Origin: Ignavibacteriales bacterium | GTDB lineage: Bacteria > Bacteroidota > Ignavibacteria > Ignavibacteriales > Ignavibacteriaceae | Assembly: GCA_003538625.1 (NCBI GenBank) | Contig: DPRR01000045.1 | Span: forward strand, 23,883 to 87,882 | Direction of reading: 5' to 3' | DNA: 64,000 bases | Shown here: piece after piece, positions 44,288 through 54,290 of the stretch | Position numbering within the stretch: position 1 is the stretch's first letter | Layout of the letters: the number at the start of each line of letters is the position of its first letter | Translations under genes and position numbers: made by a program | Notes under the pieces: model-generated | What the model was told of the DNA's origin: nothing | The model's input: the letters and a program-made list of their open reading frames with translations, nothing else | The model's database searches: none

Positions 44288-45307
44288 TTAAATCGCAAAA
44301 AACCAAAATACCGTCAATGCTAAAGCTTCTCTGATTTTATTGTATAATGCTTTTTCAAAACTTTGAGAAAGCTCTGAAGCAGCAACCTGAATTTTTATAT
44401 TATGAAATTTAGCGATTTCAAGAATTCTAACTAAATGATAGGCATCCGAAATCACAATAACATTATACTTTTCTGTCAATAAATTATTTTTTATATATCT
44501 GATTTGCTCGTTAGTGGATGTAGTTTCTTTCTCTATAAAAATCTCTTTAGTATTTATATTTTTAGCTTTAATATAATTGTATGCAACTTCTGATTCAGCC
44601 ATTTCTCCAGGAGCATTACTTCCGGTAAGAAATATTTTGGATATTTTATTTTGATCAAATAGAGAGATAGCTTTATCTACTCTGCCCGCAAGGGATGGGC
44701 TCGGAATATTCCCTTTCCAGACTGCTGCACCCAATACAACTCCAATATTATTCTTTTCATTGGTTATAGAAATCTTTTTAAATCCGGATTCTTTGCCAAT
44801 AATAAATAAAAAGACGAACAATAAGATAAATAGCATAGATAATGCCGAATTAAACATTGCCCGTATAATTAATATGTTTTTGGTTTTAATTATATCCAGC
44901 CAGACAAGAAAAATCATAACAAGATAGGTGAAGGCGTAAAAAGTAAACAAACTACCTATTAATAATTTATCCCCCGACTGACCAAGCAGATAAATGTTAC
45001 CGAACGGCAGGGTTGTATTTTTTGAACCAAAAATTAAGAGTATAGAAATTTGATTAAGTATAAAAAATATATAGAAGGATTTGTAGTTTGAGTTGACATT
45101 CCTTTTTAATACAAGTATTACAATTCCGATTATAAGTGAAACGGCTAAAAATAAGTTTAGCAAATTACCGAAACTTGATAAATTGAATTCATTTAAACTT
45201 AAGTTTTGATTTTGGTATTTGATATAATAGAGAAATGTAAGATTTATAATGATAACAAATATAATAACAGCAGTTAAATATGGATTATTTTTATTACTCT
45301 TTGTCAT
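44288..45307 (-). CDS. DUF218 (YdcF/SanA-like) membrane protein
   Basis: A 339-residue protein. The N-terminal half contains five or so membrane helices; the C-terminal half is a DUF218 domain with GVVLGAAVWKGN, KIFLTGSNAPGE and VISDAYHLVR motifs. SanA and ElyC relatives are linked to cell-envelope barrier functions. Coupling to nusB is not obvious. Confidence 0.78.
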   Translation of the reverse strand: MTKSNKNNPYLTAVIIFVIIINLTFLYYIKYQNQNLSLNEFNLSSFGNLLNLFLAVSLIIGIVILVLKRNVNSNYKSFYIFFILNQISILLIFGSKNTTLPFGNIYLLGQSGDKLLIGSLFTFYAFTYLVMIFLVWLDIIKTKNILIIRAMFNSALSMLFILLFVFLFIIGKESGFKKISITNEKNNIGVVLGAAVWKGNIPSPSLAGRVDKAISLFDQNKISKIFLTGSNAPGEMAESEVAYNYIKAKNINTKEIFIEKETTSTNEQIRYIKNNLLTEKYNVIVISDAYHLVRILEIAKFHNIKIQVAASELSQSFEKALYNKIREALALTVFWFFAI

Positions 45308-45433
45308 CTTTTCAAGGGAATATTTGTTTAATATTAATTAACCTGATTATTAAACAAAAAATACTAATATAAATATCCCCAAAAAATCCATTTAAGGGTT
45401 CTAAGATTTGAGAAGAATTTATGGATTATAAAA

Positions 45434-45454
45434 AAGGCGTCTTAAAGACGCCTT
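45434..45454 (-). terminator. terminator of tonB
   Basis: AAGGCGTCTT and AAGACGCCTT form a 10-bp stem around a single base, with a T-run on the minus strand 4 bp beyond the tonB stop. Confidence 0.8.
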
Positions 45455-45458
45455 AAAA

Positions 45459-46118
45459 TTATTGAAGTTTAAATACAACTGGTATCGAAACCTGAACTCT
45501 AACCGCCTTACCTCTTTGTTTGCCAGGTTTAAACTTTGTTTTTTTAACCGCATCTAAAGCAGCTTCATCGCAGCCGGCGCCAATACCTTTGATTATTTTA
45601 GCATCCGTAACTGTTCCGGATTCATCAACAAATGCAAGAACATAAACTTTTCCTTCAACACCTGCTCTTTTAGCAATTTCAGGATAGATGATCTTTTTCT
45701 GGATTTCTGAAATACCACCTATTGGCTCAGGCATCTCTTCAACTGCAACAAAATAAACCGGCTCTTCTTCAACTATTTTCTTATCCTCTTTTGGAGGAGG
45801 AGGAGGAGCATCCATTTGTTCATTAATATCTATCTCAGTATCGCCAATTTCTATATCTTCCAAAACATCAGAAGACGGTGCTTCAATCGGAATCGGAGGT
45901 TTTGGAGGCGGAGGTGGTCTGTTCTCCTGTTTAGTTTGATCGATTTGCTCAACCTGGAATAATTCCTGTGGGCCTTCAACCACAACTTTTTGAGCTTTTA
46001 GATCAGGAAAAAATTTAAATGCAACTATCAATAAGGCTAATGCCACAATAAGACTGATTTCAAATACTTTTCTGTATTTGGCCATCAAATCTGCTTTTTT
46101 AGTTTTTACAATTGCCAT
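45459..46118 (-). CDS. tonB: TonB-like energy transducer
   Basis: A 219-residue protein: one N-terminal membrane anchor (about 21-40), a Pro-rich periplasmic spacer (PPPPPKPPIPIEAP and PPPPPKEDK stretches) and a C-terminal TonB domain (about 135-219; GKVYVLAFVDESGTV, KTKFKPGKQRGKAV). It transduces proton-motive force to outer-membrane receptors. A GGAGG ribosome site is present. No exbB/exbD or receptor gene is adjacent. Confidence 0.92.
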   Translation of the reverse strand: MAIVKTKKADLMAKYRKVFEISLIVALALLIVAFKFFPDLKAQKVVVEGPQELFQVEQIDQTKQENRPPPPPKPPIPIEAPSSDVLEDIEIGDTEIDINEQMDAPPPPPKEDKKIVEEEPVYFVAVEEMPEPIGGISEIQKKIIYPEIAKRAGVEGKVYVLAFVDESGTVTDAKIIKGIGAGCDEAALDAVKKTKFKPGKQRGKAVRVQVSIPVVFKLQ

Positions 46119-46232
46119 TAATATTACCTCCTAACTAGCAATTAGTGGTGCTAACATAATAATGAGATATTCTATTGTCAAATTATTTTTTGAGTCTTTT
46201 ACAAACTTAGTTATAAAAAGTTCCAGCTAAAA

Positions 46233-46640
46233 CTATTTTTTTTCAGTTTCCATTTCTTTTAGTCTTGCCAACAAATATTTTATGATCAGAACAGCAAGTA
46301 ATGTACCTGAAAAATCTGCTAACCAGTCTAACACATCAGCACTTCTACCAGGAACCAGGAGTTGATGTAATTCATCTAGTAATCCATAAAAAGATGCAAT
46401 TAGTAGGGTAAAAGTTCCCGGAAACTTTTTAAGGATTTCAAACCTGTTTTGAAAATATAAATTCAGATATAAGAAAACACTTAATAACCCATATGCTCCA
46501 AAATGCTCTATTTTGTCACTTACATCTAAAGTTACCGCCATTCGTCCAGGCAACGTGGTAAGTATAAATAAAATTATCCAATAGATAATCAATGGAATAT
46601 TTATTAAGTAAAAACGATGCTTATAAAGATAACTATACAA
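46233..46640 (-). CDS. VanZ-like membrane protein
   Basis: A 135-residue, four-helix membrane protein with the VanZ pattern: DKIEHFGAYG (about 41-50) and the DELHQLLVPGRSADVLDWLAD motif (about 89-109). It overlaps the NAD(P)HX repair gene by 8 bp and is related to the VanZ-like gene at 2580-2990. The physiological role is unclear. Confidence 0.82.
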   Translation of the reverse strand: MYSYLYKHRFYLINIPLIIYWIILFILTTLPGRMAVTLDVSDKIEHFGAYGLLSVFLYLNLYFQNRFEILKKFPGTFTLLIASFYGLLDELHQLLVPGRSADVLDWLADFSGTLLAVLIIKYLLARLKEMETEKK

Positions 46641-48189
46641 TACTATCCTCTAAAAATTTTACAGCGTAAGGATAGTTATCCATGATATCCGAGGCAAGGT
46701 AATTTGAGATTGGCTTTTGAGATAAAAATAAATCTGCTGAAAGACTATGTAAATAAACACCAGAAATTGCAGCCGTTTCTAAATTTTTTGATTGAGATAA
46801 TAAACCTGCAATAATTCCGGTCAACACATCACCTGATCCAAACTTTGCCATACCGCTGTTACCCGTTGTATTGATAAATGCCTCTCCCTGCGGATTAAAT
46901 ATTATAGTCGGTGCACCTTTTAGAACCAAAATGCATTTATGTTTTATCGAAAAATCTTTTCCATAATTTAAAATATCTTTTTCTATCAAATCTGATTTGA
47001 CACCAATCATTTGAGAAAATTCTCCAAGATGCGGAGTCAGAATACAATTTTTAAGATTTACTCTTTCAAGAAATGATTTATCCAAAGCAAACAAAGCATC
47101 GGCATCAATTACAGCAAATTTAAATTTATTCTGTAATAAAAATTTCCTAACAGCCAAAATTGTCTCTTCTTCCCTGCCCAATCCGGGACCTATTGCAACA
47201 ACATCTGCCCACTTTATTTTTTGCTGAAGAAAAGTTAATCCATCATTATCAATATACTTCGTTTTTTCATTTCCATAAGATTCAACAACAACTTCAAGCA
47301 AATTTTTGTGGATAAGCTTTTTTGAACTTTCAGGGATTGCAAGGATTGATGCACCGGCTCCAGCAACTAAAGCTGATTGTGAAGTCAATGCTGCAGCACC
47401 GGGATATTTGTAAGAGCCAGTGATTGATAAAACTTTTCCCGCAGAATATTTATGAACTGATTTTCCTCTTTTGGGCAAACTATCAAAAACATCTTCCGGT
47501 TCAATTAAATAAGTATCAACATTAATATCATTAAAATAATCTCTGCCAATTCCAATTTCTTTAAGTACAACTTCACCACAATATTCATAACCGCTTCCGA
47601 TGAATAAACCTTTTTTAAACTCTCCAAGCGTAACGGTTAAATCAGAGTTAAAAACAATTTCACCAAAACCAGTATCAGAGTTCAATCCTGTTGGAACATC
47701 AACAGCACACTTGAATGCATTAATTTTATTTAGAGATTTAATGATTGATGAGTAAGGTTCTTTTAATTCTCCTGTAAATCCGCTACCCAAAATTGCATCA
47801 ACGATTACGTCACAATCTTTTAACCAGTTGATATCTTTTATGGATTTATAAGATTTTAGCTTTAAATTTTTTCTTTGAGATGATAAATTTTTAATGATAT
47901 TAAAATTCGTTTTGCAATCTTCACTTAATTCTTTTTCTGATCCTAGAGAAATTATCTTAACATCAAAACCCGCATTTGAAAAATGTCTTGCGACTGTGTG
48001 ACCATCTCCGCCATTATTTCCTTTACCGCAAACAAAACCAACGCATTTAATATTTTCAATCCGTTCTAAAATGGATTGATATATTCCAATCGCAGCATTT
48101 TCCATTAATACAATTCCAGGCACTTGCAGTCTTTTAATTGCAAATGAATCAAGATTACGGATTTGGGATGTATTATAAAGTGGAATCAT
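46633..48189 (-). CDS. nnr: bifunctional NAD(P)HX epimerase/dehydratase
   Basis: A 518-residue fusion. The N-terminal YjeF epimerase domain (about 1-215) has the GFVCGKGNNGGDGHTVARHF and DVPTGLNSDTG motifs. The C-terminal ADP/ATP-dependent dehydratase domain shows AIGPGLGR, TPHLGEFSQM and the GNSGMAKFGSGDVLTG phosphate-binding motif. It repairs hydrated NADH and NADPH. The two-domain fusion is normal for bacteria. Confidence 0.93.
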   Translation of the reverse strand: MIPLYNTSQIRNLDSFAIKRLQVPGIVLMENAAIGIYQSILERIENIKCVGFVCGKGNNGGDGHTVARHFSNAGFDVKIISLGSEKELSEDCKTNFNIIKNLSSQRKNLKLKSYKSIKDINWLKDCDVIVDAILGSGFTGELKEPYSSIIKSLNKINAFKCAVDVPTGLNSDTGFGEIVFNSDLTVTLGEFKKGLFIGSGYEYCGEVVLKEIGIGRDYFNDINVDTYLIEPEDVFDSLPKRGKSVHKYSAGKVLSITGSYKYPGAAALTSQSALVAGAGASILAIPESSKKLIHKNLLEVVVESYGNEKTKYIDNDGLTFLQQKIKWADVVAIGPGLGREEETILAVRKFLLQNKFKFAVIDADALFALDKSFLERVNLKNCILTPHLGEFSQMIGVKSDLIEKDILNYGKDFSIKHKCILVLKGAPTIIFNPQGEAFINTTGNSGMAKFGSGDVLTGIIAGLLSQSKNLETAAISGVYLHSLSADLFLSQKPISNYLASDIMDNYPYAVKFLEDSIV

Positions 48190-48215
48190 ATTAATTATAT
48201 ATTTAAATATTCAAC

Positions 48216-48303
48216 TGTCACACTGAGTCTGCCGAAGTGTAATGTGAATTAAAATCAAACCGCAGTATTTAATAAGTTCAGTCTTCGACAAGCTCAGACT
48301 GAC
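48216..48303. repeat. imperfect inverted repeat upstream of nuoN's end
   Basis: TGTCACACTGAGTCTGCCGA (48216-48235) and the roughly complementary TCGACAAGCTCAGACTGAC (48285-48303) face each other across about 50 bp. Related CACTG/GTGTGA palindromes occur at 54291-54336. Confidence 0.5.
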
Positions 48304-48334
48304 AATTTATAGTTACCAGATATAAAATGTATGA

Positions 48335-49762
48335 TTAAATAAACCTTGTAATCAAATCTAAAAACGTACCCGGAAATACGCCGAGTAAAATTACGAGCAG
48401 AACAGAAAAAATAATCGCAACCATTGCATTATTGCTCGGTTCAAATACAAATTCATCTTCTGAAGATTTGAAATACATCAACACTACAATACGTAAATAA
48501 AAATATGCGCTGATTGCGCTTGATAAAACACCAAGTATAGCGAGCCAGGTCAAGTGAGCTTTAACTGCTGCAATAAAGATATAATATTTACCAAAGAATC
48601 CTGCAAATGGTGGAATACCTGCCAATGAAAACATGATTATTGCAAGCAAAGCAGCTAGTAAAGGTTTTCTAGTTCCCAATCCTGCATAAGAGTTAATACT
48701 AAGATTGGTTTCATCTTTTCCTTCAAGCAATGAGACGATGCCAAAAGCAGCAAGATTCATAAATGTGTAAGCTGCTAAATAGAAAATAATTCCTGCAATT
48801 GCATCGTGATTACCGGCGGCAAGACCAATCGCGAGATAACCGGCGTGAGAGATTGAAGAATAAGCCAGCATTCGTTTGAAGTTATCCTGAGCAATTGCAA
48901 CGATACTTCCGTAAAACATTGATAATACTGAAATCACTGCGAGATATGGAGTAAATAAATTTCCTGCCGGACCATTAAACAATGCGAATAAAGTTGCTAA
49001 TATTGCACTGAACGCAGCAGCTTTTCCGCCTGTTGAGAATAATGCCGCAACAGTTGTTGGTGAACCTTCGTAAACATCAGGAACCCACATATGAAATGGG
49101 AAAGCAGCAATCTTAAATGAAAATCCAATCAGGAATAAAAGCACGCCCGTAATAAATAAAATATTCTTTGTCAGTTCCGCAAAATTGGAAGTTATAAAAT
49201 CAATTGATGTGGTATGTGCACTACCGTAAATCAAAGCGATACCGTAAACTATAAATCCTGTTGCAAACGATCCAAGTAGAAAATATTTAAGTGAGGCTTC
49301 ATTAGCATTTAATTTTTTACGATTCATTCCGGCGAGAATATAAAATGATACTGACATTATTTCTAAACCGAGAAAGATCACAAATAAATCTTTTGCTCCT
49401 GCCATTAGCATCATACCAAGAACAGACGATTGCAGTATTATATAATACTCGCCAAAATAAGTCCCATATTTTTTTATGTAATCAATTGAAAGCAGACAAA
49501 CTATTGCAGCTCCAAACGTAAAGATTGCGTAGAAGACATTTACATTTCCACCTGTTGCAAGCATATTTTGTAACACGATTGAAACATCACCGACATAATA
49601 CAAAGAGTGTAAGCCGGCAGCTAAAAAAATAATTACCGAAAACCACGGAAGCAGCAATTCACTTTTCTTTGAATACATTTCAATTAAAAGTGAAAAGACA
49701 ATTCCCGCACCGATTATTACAAGCGGCAGCAAATTAAAAAATTCTTGAGCGTTATTAAACAT
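48335..49762 (-). CDS. nuoN: NADH-quinone oxidoreductase subunit N
   Basis: A 475-residue antiporter-like subunit with about 14 membrane helices. The AAFPFHMWVPDVYEGSPTTV motif and SYSSISHAGY-type motif (here AYSSISHAGY) carry the conserved proton-channel residues. It is one of three proton-pumping subunits of complex I and is 23 bp after nuoM. Confidence 0.96.
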   Translation of the reverse strand: MFNNAQEFFNLLPLVIIGAGIVFSLLIEMYSKKSELLLPWFSVIIFLAAGLHSLYYVGDVSIVLQNMLATGGNVNVFYAIFTFGAAIVCLLSIDYIKKYGTYFGEYYIILQSSVLGMMLMAGAKDLFVIFLGLEIMSVSFYILAGMNRKKLNANEASLKYFLLGSFATGFIVYGIALIYGSAHTTSIDFITSNFAELTKNILFITGVLLFLIGFSFKIAAFPFHMWVPDVYEGSPTTVAALFSTGGKAAAFSAILATLFALFNGPAGNLFTPYLAVISVLSMFYGSIVAIAQDNFKRMLAYSSISHAGYLAIGLAAGNHDAIAGIIFYLAAYTFMNLAAFGIVSLLEGKDETNLSINSYAGLGTRKPLLAALLAIIMFSLAGIPPFAGFFGKYYIFIAAVKAHLTWLAILGVLSSAISAYFYLRIVVLMYFKSSEDEFVFEPSNNAMVAIIFSVLLVILLGVFPGTFLDLITRFI

Positions 49763-49785
49763 TATAGTTTTATCTTTTTAACTAC

Positions 49786-51336
49786 TTACTTAGATGATTG
49801 ATTTAAACCAAGTTTAACTGGACTAACTTTTACAGGATTATACATTTGTTTTACAACTTTAGCAGTCGATCTATCAGAAACTTTTAAAAAGGTGCCGGGA
49901 TAAATTCCTATCCAAACAATAAAAATAAAAATTGGGACAAGTACAAATATTTCTCTTGCATTCATATCTTTTAATCCATCCAGTTTTGGATTTGTAACTT
50001 TTCCAAAGAAAACTCTTTGATACATCCACAACAGATAAACTGCAGCAAATATAACTCCGCTTGCTGCAAATACAGTGTACCACCAGCTATTTAATATCGG
50101 TGATTGGAATGTACCGAGAAGAATTAAAAACTCACCGACAAATCCATTTAGTCCCGGCAAACCAACAGATGAAAGCGAAGCAAACATAAATGCAAATGAA
50201 AATACAGGAACAAGTTTAGCAATTCCGCCATAGTCTGCAATTTCACGGGTGTGAGTTCTCTCGTAGATAACTCCAACTAAAAGGAATAATGCTCCTGTTG
50301 ATAAACCATGATTTACCATTTGGATAACTGCACCCTGTATTGATTCCTGAGTCATTGCAAAAATGCCAAGTACAACAAAACCTAAATGAGAAACTGATGA
50401 ATATGCAACAAGCTTTTTAATATCTGTTTGAACCATTGCAACGAGTGCACCGTAAATAATTCCAATTATAGCAAGTACAGATATGTAAGGTGCTGCAGCA
50501 ATTGATGCTTCAGGAAAAAGAGGAAGATTAAATCGAAGCAATCCATATGTTCCCATCTTAAGTAAAACTCCGGCAAGTATTACAGATCCAGCCGTTGGTG
50601 CCTGAACGTGTGCATCGGGTAACCAGGTGTGTAATGGAAACAATGGAACTTTAATTGCGAAGCTAAAAGCAAATGCTAAGAACATCCAGATTTGAATATT
50701 CATTGGAATTTGTGGTGCAACTTTGTACAGATCAATTAAATTCGTTGTAAAATATCCGAGAGGACCTATTGCATAAACTGCAAGCCACACAATTGCAACG
50801 AGCATTAGCAGACTACCGAACATTGTGTAAATAAAAAACTTTACTGCGGCATAAACTCTTTCTTTACCGCCCCAAATTCCAATTATAAAATACATTGGAA
50901 TCAGCATTGCTTCCCAGAAAATGTAGAAGAGAAATAAATCAAGCGAAATAAAAACACCAAGCATTCCAACTTCCAGCATTAAAAAGAAAAACGTAAATTC
51001 TTTTACTTTATCCTTAATACTAGACCAGCTTGAAATTAAAGTTAGAGGAGTTAAAAAAGTTGTCAATAGGACTAACAATAATGACATTCCATCAACGCCG
51101 ACGTGATAATGAATGTTTAAACCTTTTATCCACTCTATTTCGTTTATCAATTGAAAATCTGAATTTGCAGAATCAAACTGAAAATAAATAACAAGTGAAA
51201 CAATAAATGCAATCGTTGAAATTCCAAGTGCAGCGTATCTGATAATATTTGTCTGCTCCTTCTTGATAAACAGAATCAGGAATGAGCCGATAAGCGGAAT
51301 TAAAATTAAATATGTTAAAAGTAAATTTTGTTCCAT
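49786..51336 (-). CDS. nuoM: NADH-quinone oxidoreductase subunit M
   Basis: A 516-residue subunit with 14 predicted helices, the FPLHTWLPDAHVQAPTAGSV motif and the AYSSVSHLGF motif. Glu in the LFYIFWEAMLIPMY stretch is the conserved channel residue. One base separates it from nuoL. Confidence 0.97.
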   Translation of the reverse strand: MEQNLLLTYLILIPLIGSFLILFIKKEQTNIIRYAALGISTIAFIVSLVIYFQFDSANSDFQLINEIEWIKGLNIHYHVGVDGMSLLLVLLTTFLTPLTLISSWSSIKDKVKEFTFFFLMLEVGMLGVFISLDLFLFYIFWEAMLIPMYFIIGIWGGKERVYAAVKFFIYTMFGSLLMLVAIVWLAVYAIGPLGYFTTNLIDLYKVAPQIPMNIQIWMFLAFAFSFAIKVPLFPLHTWLPDAHVQAPTAGSVILAGVLLKMGTYGLLRFNLPLFPEASIAAAPYISVLAIIGIIYGALVAMVQTDIKKLVAYSSVSHLGFVVLGIFAMTQESIQGAVIQMVNHGLSTGALFLLVGVIYERTHTREIADYGGIAKLVPVFSFAFMFASLSSVGLPGLNGFVGEFLILLGTFQSPILNSWWYTVFAASGVIFAAVYLLWMYQRVFFGKVTNPKLDGLKDMNAREIFVLVPIFIFIVWIGIYPGTFLKVSDRSTAKVVKQMYNPVKVSPVKLGLNQSSK

Positions 51337-51337
51337 T

Positions 51338-53275
51338 TTATAAACTTAAAATTATCCAGAAGAAAGCAGCAACAATTCCCAGCACCATTACTAATGCATA
51401 AAACTGTGCAACACCTGTTTGTAATTTTCTTATGTTGATTGAAATAACATCTATAATTTTTGCAGCACCATTTACAACACCATCAATAATTTTATTATCT
51501 GCTATCTTCCACAAAAATGATCTTGAAGTTTGCAGAATTGGATTAACAATTGCAGCATCGTAGGCTTCATCAACAAAATATTTATTCCAAAGAAGATTGT
51601 ATAATCCTTTAAACTTCTGTGCTGTGTTTGATGCAATGGATGGTTTTTTAAGATAGATATATCTTGCAAGCATTATAGCTCCGATGGCAAACGCTACTGA
51701 TAAAACCATCAACAAAATTTCTTCAAAGTGAGAATGTGAATTATATGTTGCAAGTTTTCTATCCGCGTCTTTAAATAATGGCGCTAAGAAATTGTGGAAT
51801 TGATTTCCATGCTCACCAGAAAATATTTCAGGTATTCCTATAAACCCGCCGATTGCAGCTAATACAGCTAAAACCATTAATGGAATTGTCATTACCGCGG
51901 GAGATTCGTGAGGATGCTTATCGTGTCCGAATCTTTCTTTACCTTCAAACGTAAGGATATAGAGACGGAACATATAAAATGCGGTCATCATTGCTGTACC
52001 GGCACCAAGAATCCAGAAGAACATGTTGCCGTTTGCATAAGAGTACCAAAGAATTTCATCTTTGCTAAAAAATCCTGAAAGCGGCGGAATGCCGGAAATT
52101 GCGAGAGCAGCAATTAAAAATGTTAGATAAGTACGAGGCATATATTTTTTTAATCCGCCGTACTTTTGAATATCCTGCTCTTCATGCATTGCTTGGATAA
52201 CAGAACCTGCACCAAGAAATAAAAGTGCTTTGAAAAATGCGTGAGTCATAACGTGAAAGATTCCTGCAGAGAAAGCTCCCATTCCCATTGCAAGAAACAT
52301 ATATCCCAACTGAGAAACAGTTGAGTAAGCTAAAACTTTTTTAATATCATTTTGTACAATGCCGATTGTAGCAGCAAAGAATGCTGTTAACGCTCCAATT
52401 ATTGCAACAACCATTAAAATATCCGGTGCACTTGCATATATTATCGATGTTCTTGCAACCATATATACGCCGGCTGTAACCATCGTTGCAGCATGTATAA
52501 GTGCAGAGACAGGCGTTGGACCAGCCATCGCATCCGGCAGCCAAACGAATAAAGGAATCTGTGCGGATTTACCTGTTGCACCGATAAATAAAAACAAAGC
52601 AATAAATCCAAATGTAGCTGTGGATACATTAAACGAAACTGCGCGAGAAAAAACTTCGTTAAAGTTTAAACTTCCGAAAGTCATATAGATTAAAAACATT
52701 CCAAGTAAAAATCCAAAATCGCCAATTCTGTTTACAATGAATGCTTTTTTAGCCGCATCCGAGGTTGTGGATTTTTCAAATTTTCTATCGTACCAAAATC
52801 CGATTAATAAGTAAGAACAAAGACCAACGCCTTCCCACCCTAAGAATAAAAGTACAAAGTTATCTGCAAGAATTAAGTTCATCATCGCGAAGATGAAGAG
52901 ATTCATATATGCAAAGAATCTCCAACAACTTTTATCGCCGTGCATGTAACCGATTGAGTAAACATGAATTATAAATCCGACTCCGGTTACAATTAATGCC
53001 ATAACAAGAGAGAGCTGATCAACCTGATATGCAAAACTTACGTTTAGATTTCCAACTGTGAGCCAGTTAAACAGACTAACTATTTTTTGTCTTTGTTCGA
53101 CCGGTAAACCGATTGTTTCAACGAATGCTCCAAGTGCAATTAAAAATGATAGACCTATTGTACCACTTCCAATAATTCCAATTAGCTTTTCATTTTTAAT
53201 CTTGCTGCCAAAAATTCCATTGATTAAGAAGCCAAGCAACGGAAGAACAACGGTTAAATAAATTAATTCACGCAT
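51338..53275 (-). CDS. nuoL: NADH-quinone oxidoreductase subunit L
   Basis: A 645-residue subunit with the conserved FLGWEGVGLCSYLLIGFWY, LPDAMAGPTPVSALIHAATM and AYSTVSQLGY motifs. The long C-terminus contains the lateral helix expected for NuoL. The gap to nuoK carries two palindromic repeats. Confidence 0.97.
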   Translation of the reverse strand: MRELIYLTVVLPLLGFLINGIFGSKIKNEKLIGIIGSGTIGLSFLIALGAFVETIGLPVEQRQKIVSLFNWLTVGNLNVSFAYQVDQLSLVMALIVTGVGFIIHVYSIGYMHGDKSCWRFFAYMNLFIFAMMNLILADNFVLLFLGWEGVGLCSYLLIGFWYDRKFEKSTTSDAAKKAFIVNRIGDFGFLLGMFLIYMTFGSLNFNEVFSRAVSFNVSTATFGFIALFLFIGATGKSAQIPLFVWLPDAMAGPTPVSALIHAATMVTAGVYMVARTSIIYASAPDILMVVAIIGALTAFFAATIGIVQNDIKKVLAYSTVSQLGYMFLAMGMGAFSAGIFHVMTHAFFKALLFLGAGSVIQAMHEEQDIQKYGGLKKYMPRTYLTFLIAALAISGIPPLSGFFSKDEILWYSYANGNMFFWILGAGTAMMTAFYMFRLYILTFEGKERFGHDKHPHESPAVMTIPLMVLAVLAAIGGFIGIPEIFSGEHGNQFHNFLAPLFKDADRKLATYNSHSHFEEILLMVLSVAFAIGAIMLARYIYLKKPSIASNTAQKFKGLYNLLWNKYFVDEAYDAAIVNPILQTSRSFLWKIADNKIIDGVVNGAAKIIDVISINIRKLQTGVAQFYALVMVLGIVAAFFWIILSL

Positions 53276-53296
53276 TAAGAAAAAGCCCCTCTCCGG

Positions 53297-53412
53297 CTCT
53301 CCCCTAAGGGGAGAGAGAAAGTTCTATAAAAATTGTAATAATTTAAATTCATTTTATTAGAATAATCTATTGTAAACATTAAAATCTGCCCTGCCCTTCC
53401 CCTTAGGGGAAG
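53297..53412. repeat. two palindromic repeats in the nuoK-nuoL gap
   Basis: CTCTCCCCTAAGGGGAGAG (53297-53315) and CTTCCCCTTAGGGGAAG (53396-53412) are near-perfect palindromes that share a CCCCTnAGGGG core. They lie in the 147-bp gap. Such GC-rich palindromes stand out from the AT-rich surroundings and look like REP-type elements rather than terminators. Confidence 0.65.
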
Positions 53413-53422
53413 TTGGATGGGG

Positions 53423-53728
53423 CTACCACTTCAAAATATTTATTTCATCAATATTAACAGTAAGCTTGTTGCGGAAGATTGCAATTATTATTGCAAGTCC
53501 GACTGCTGCTTCTGCTGCTGCAACTGTCATAACAAAGAATACAAATAACTGACCAATTGAATTTCCTAAGTAAGATGAAAACGTAACTAATGTTAAGTTT
53601 GCCGAATTGAGCATTAATTCAATACTCATAAAAACTATGATAGCATTTCTTCTTGTAAGTACGCCGGCAACTCCGACTATGAACATAAATGCACTAAGTA
53701 TTAAGTAATATTCAATTGGGATTGTCAT
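53423..53728 (-). CDS. nuoK: NADH-quinone oxidoreductase subunit K
   Basis: A 101-residue, three-helix subunit. The two functionally essential glutamates are present: Glu37 (SIELMLNSANL) and Glu73 (AAAEAAVGLAI). The gap to nuoJ is 12 bp. Confidence 0.97.
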   Translation of the reverse strand: MTIPIEYYLILSAFMFIVGVAGVLTRRNAIIVFMSIELMLNSANLTLVTFSSYLGNSIGQLFVFFVMTVAAAEAAVGLAIIIAIFRNKLTVNIDEINILKW

Positions 53729-53740
53729 GATAAAACTTCT

Positions 53741-54256
53741 TTATTCAAATTTCTTTTTTGCTAAAACTAATGCGCCGATTGTTGCTGCGAGTAATAAAAA
53801 TCCTGCGGCTTCAAATGGTACGATGTAATTTGTAAATAACTCCCTGCCTATTGCTTCTATCGTTCCAGCTTCAATACTTTTTGTTAAAACTTTAGAAATG
53901 GTTTGTGATGGTCTTGCGAAAAAAATCATATAAACAAGCTGAGCAAAAACTATAAAAGCAATTATCAATGCAAAGATTTTAATTTTCGGATTTAACTCTA
54001 AAAATTTTTTTTCATTTTCTGGTCTTAGTAACATTAAAACAAAAAGGAATAAAACCATTATTGCACCAGCGTAAACAATTACCTGCGTAACTGCTATAAA
54101 TTGTGCGTTTAAAGTAAGATATAAACCCGCAAGCGATGCAAAGTTTAATACTAAAAATAGTGCTGAGATAACAGGATTACTTCTGGTTATCATTATAACT
54201 GCAGTTACTGCGGCTACAATTCCAAAGACAAAAAATAAAATTACATCTAAATTCAT
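53741..54256 (-). CDS. nuoJ: NADH-quinone oxidoreductase subunit J
   Basis: A 171-residue subunit with five membrane helices and the QVIVYAGAIMVLFLFVLML motif typical of NuoJ. It is the first gene of the local cluster. The next gene upstream is asnS, with no nuoI or nuoH between. Confidence 0.94.
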   Translation of the reverse strand: MNLDVILFFVFGIVAAVTAVIMITRSNPVISALFLVLNFASLAGLYLTLNAQFIAVTQVIVYAGAIMVLFLFVLMLLRPENEKKFLELNPKIKIFALIIAFIVFAQLVYMIFFARPSQTISKVLTKSIEAGTIEAIGRELFTNYIVPFEAAGFLLLAATIGALVLAKKKFE

Positions 54257-54290
54257 AATTATTTTTTCAAACTTATTTAGAAACTCATTT

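Noticed and set aside
52347..52688. Open frames antisense to nuoL
   Set aside because: They mirror the hydrophobic codon pattern of nuoL and lack ribosome sites.
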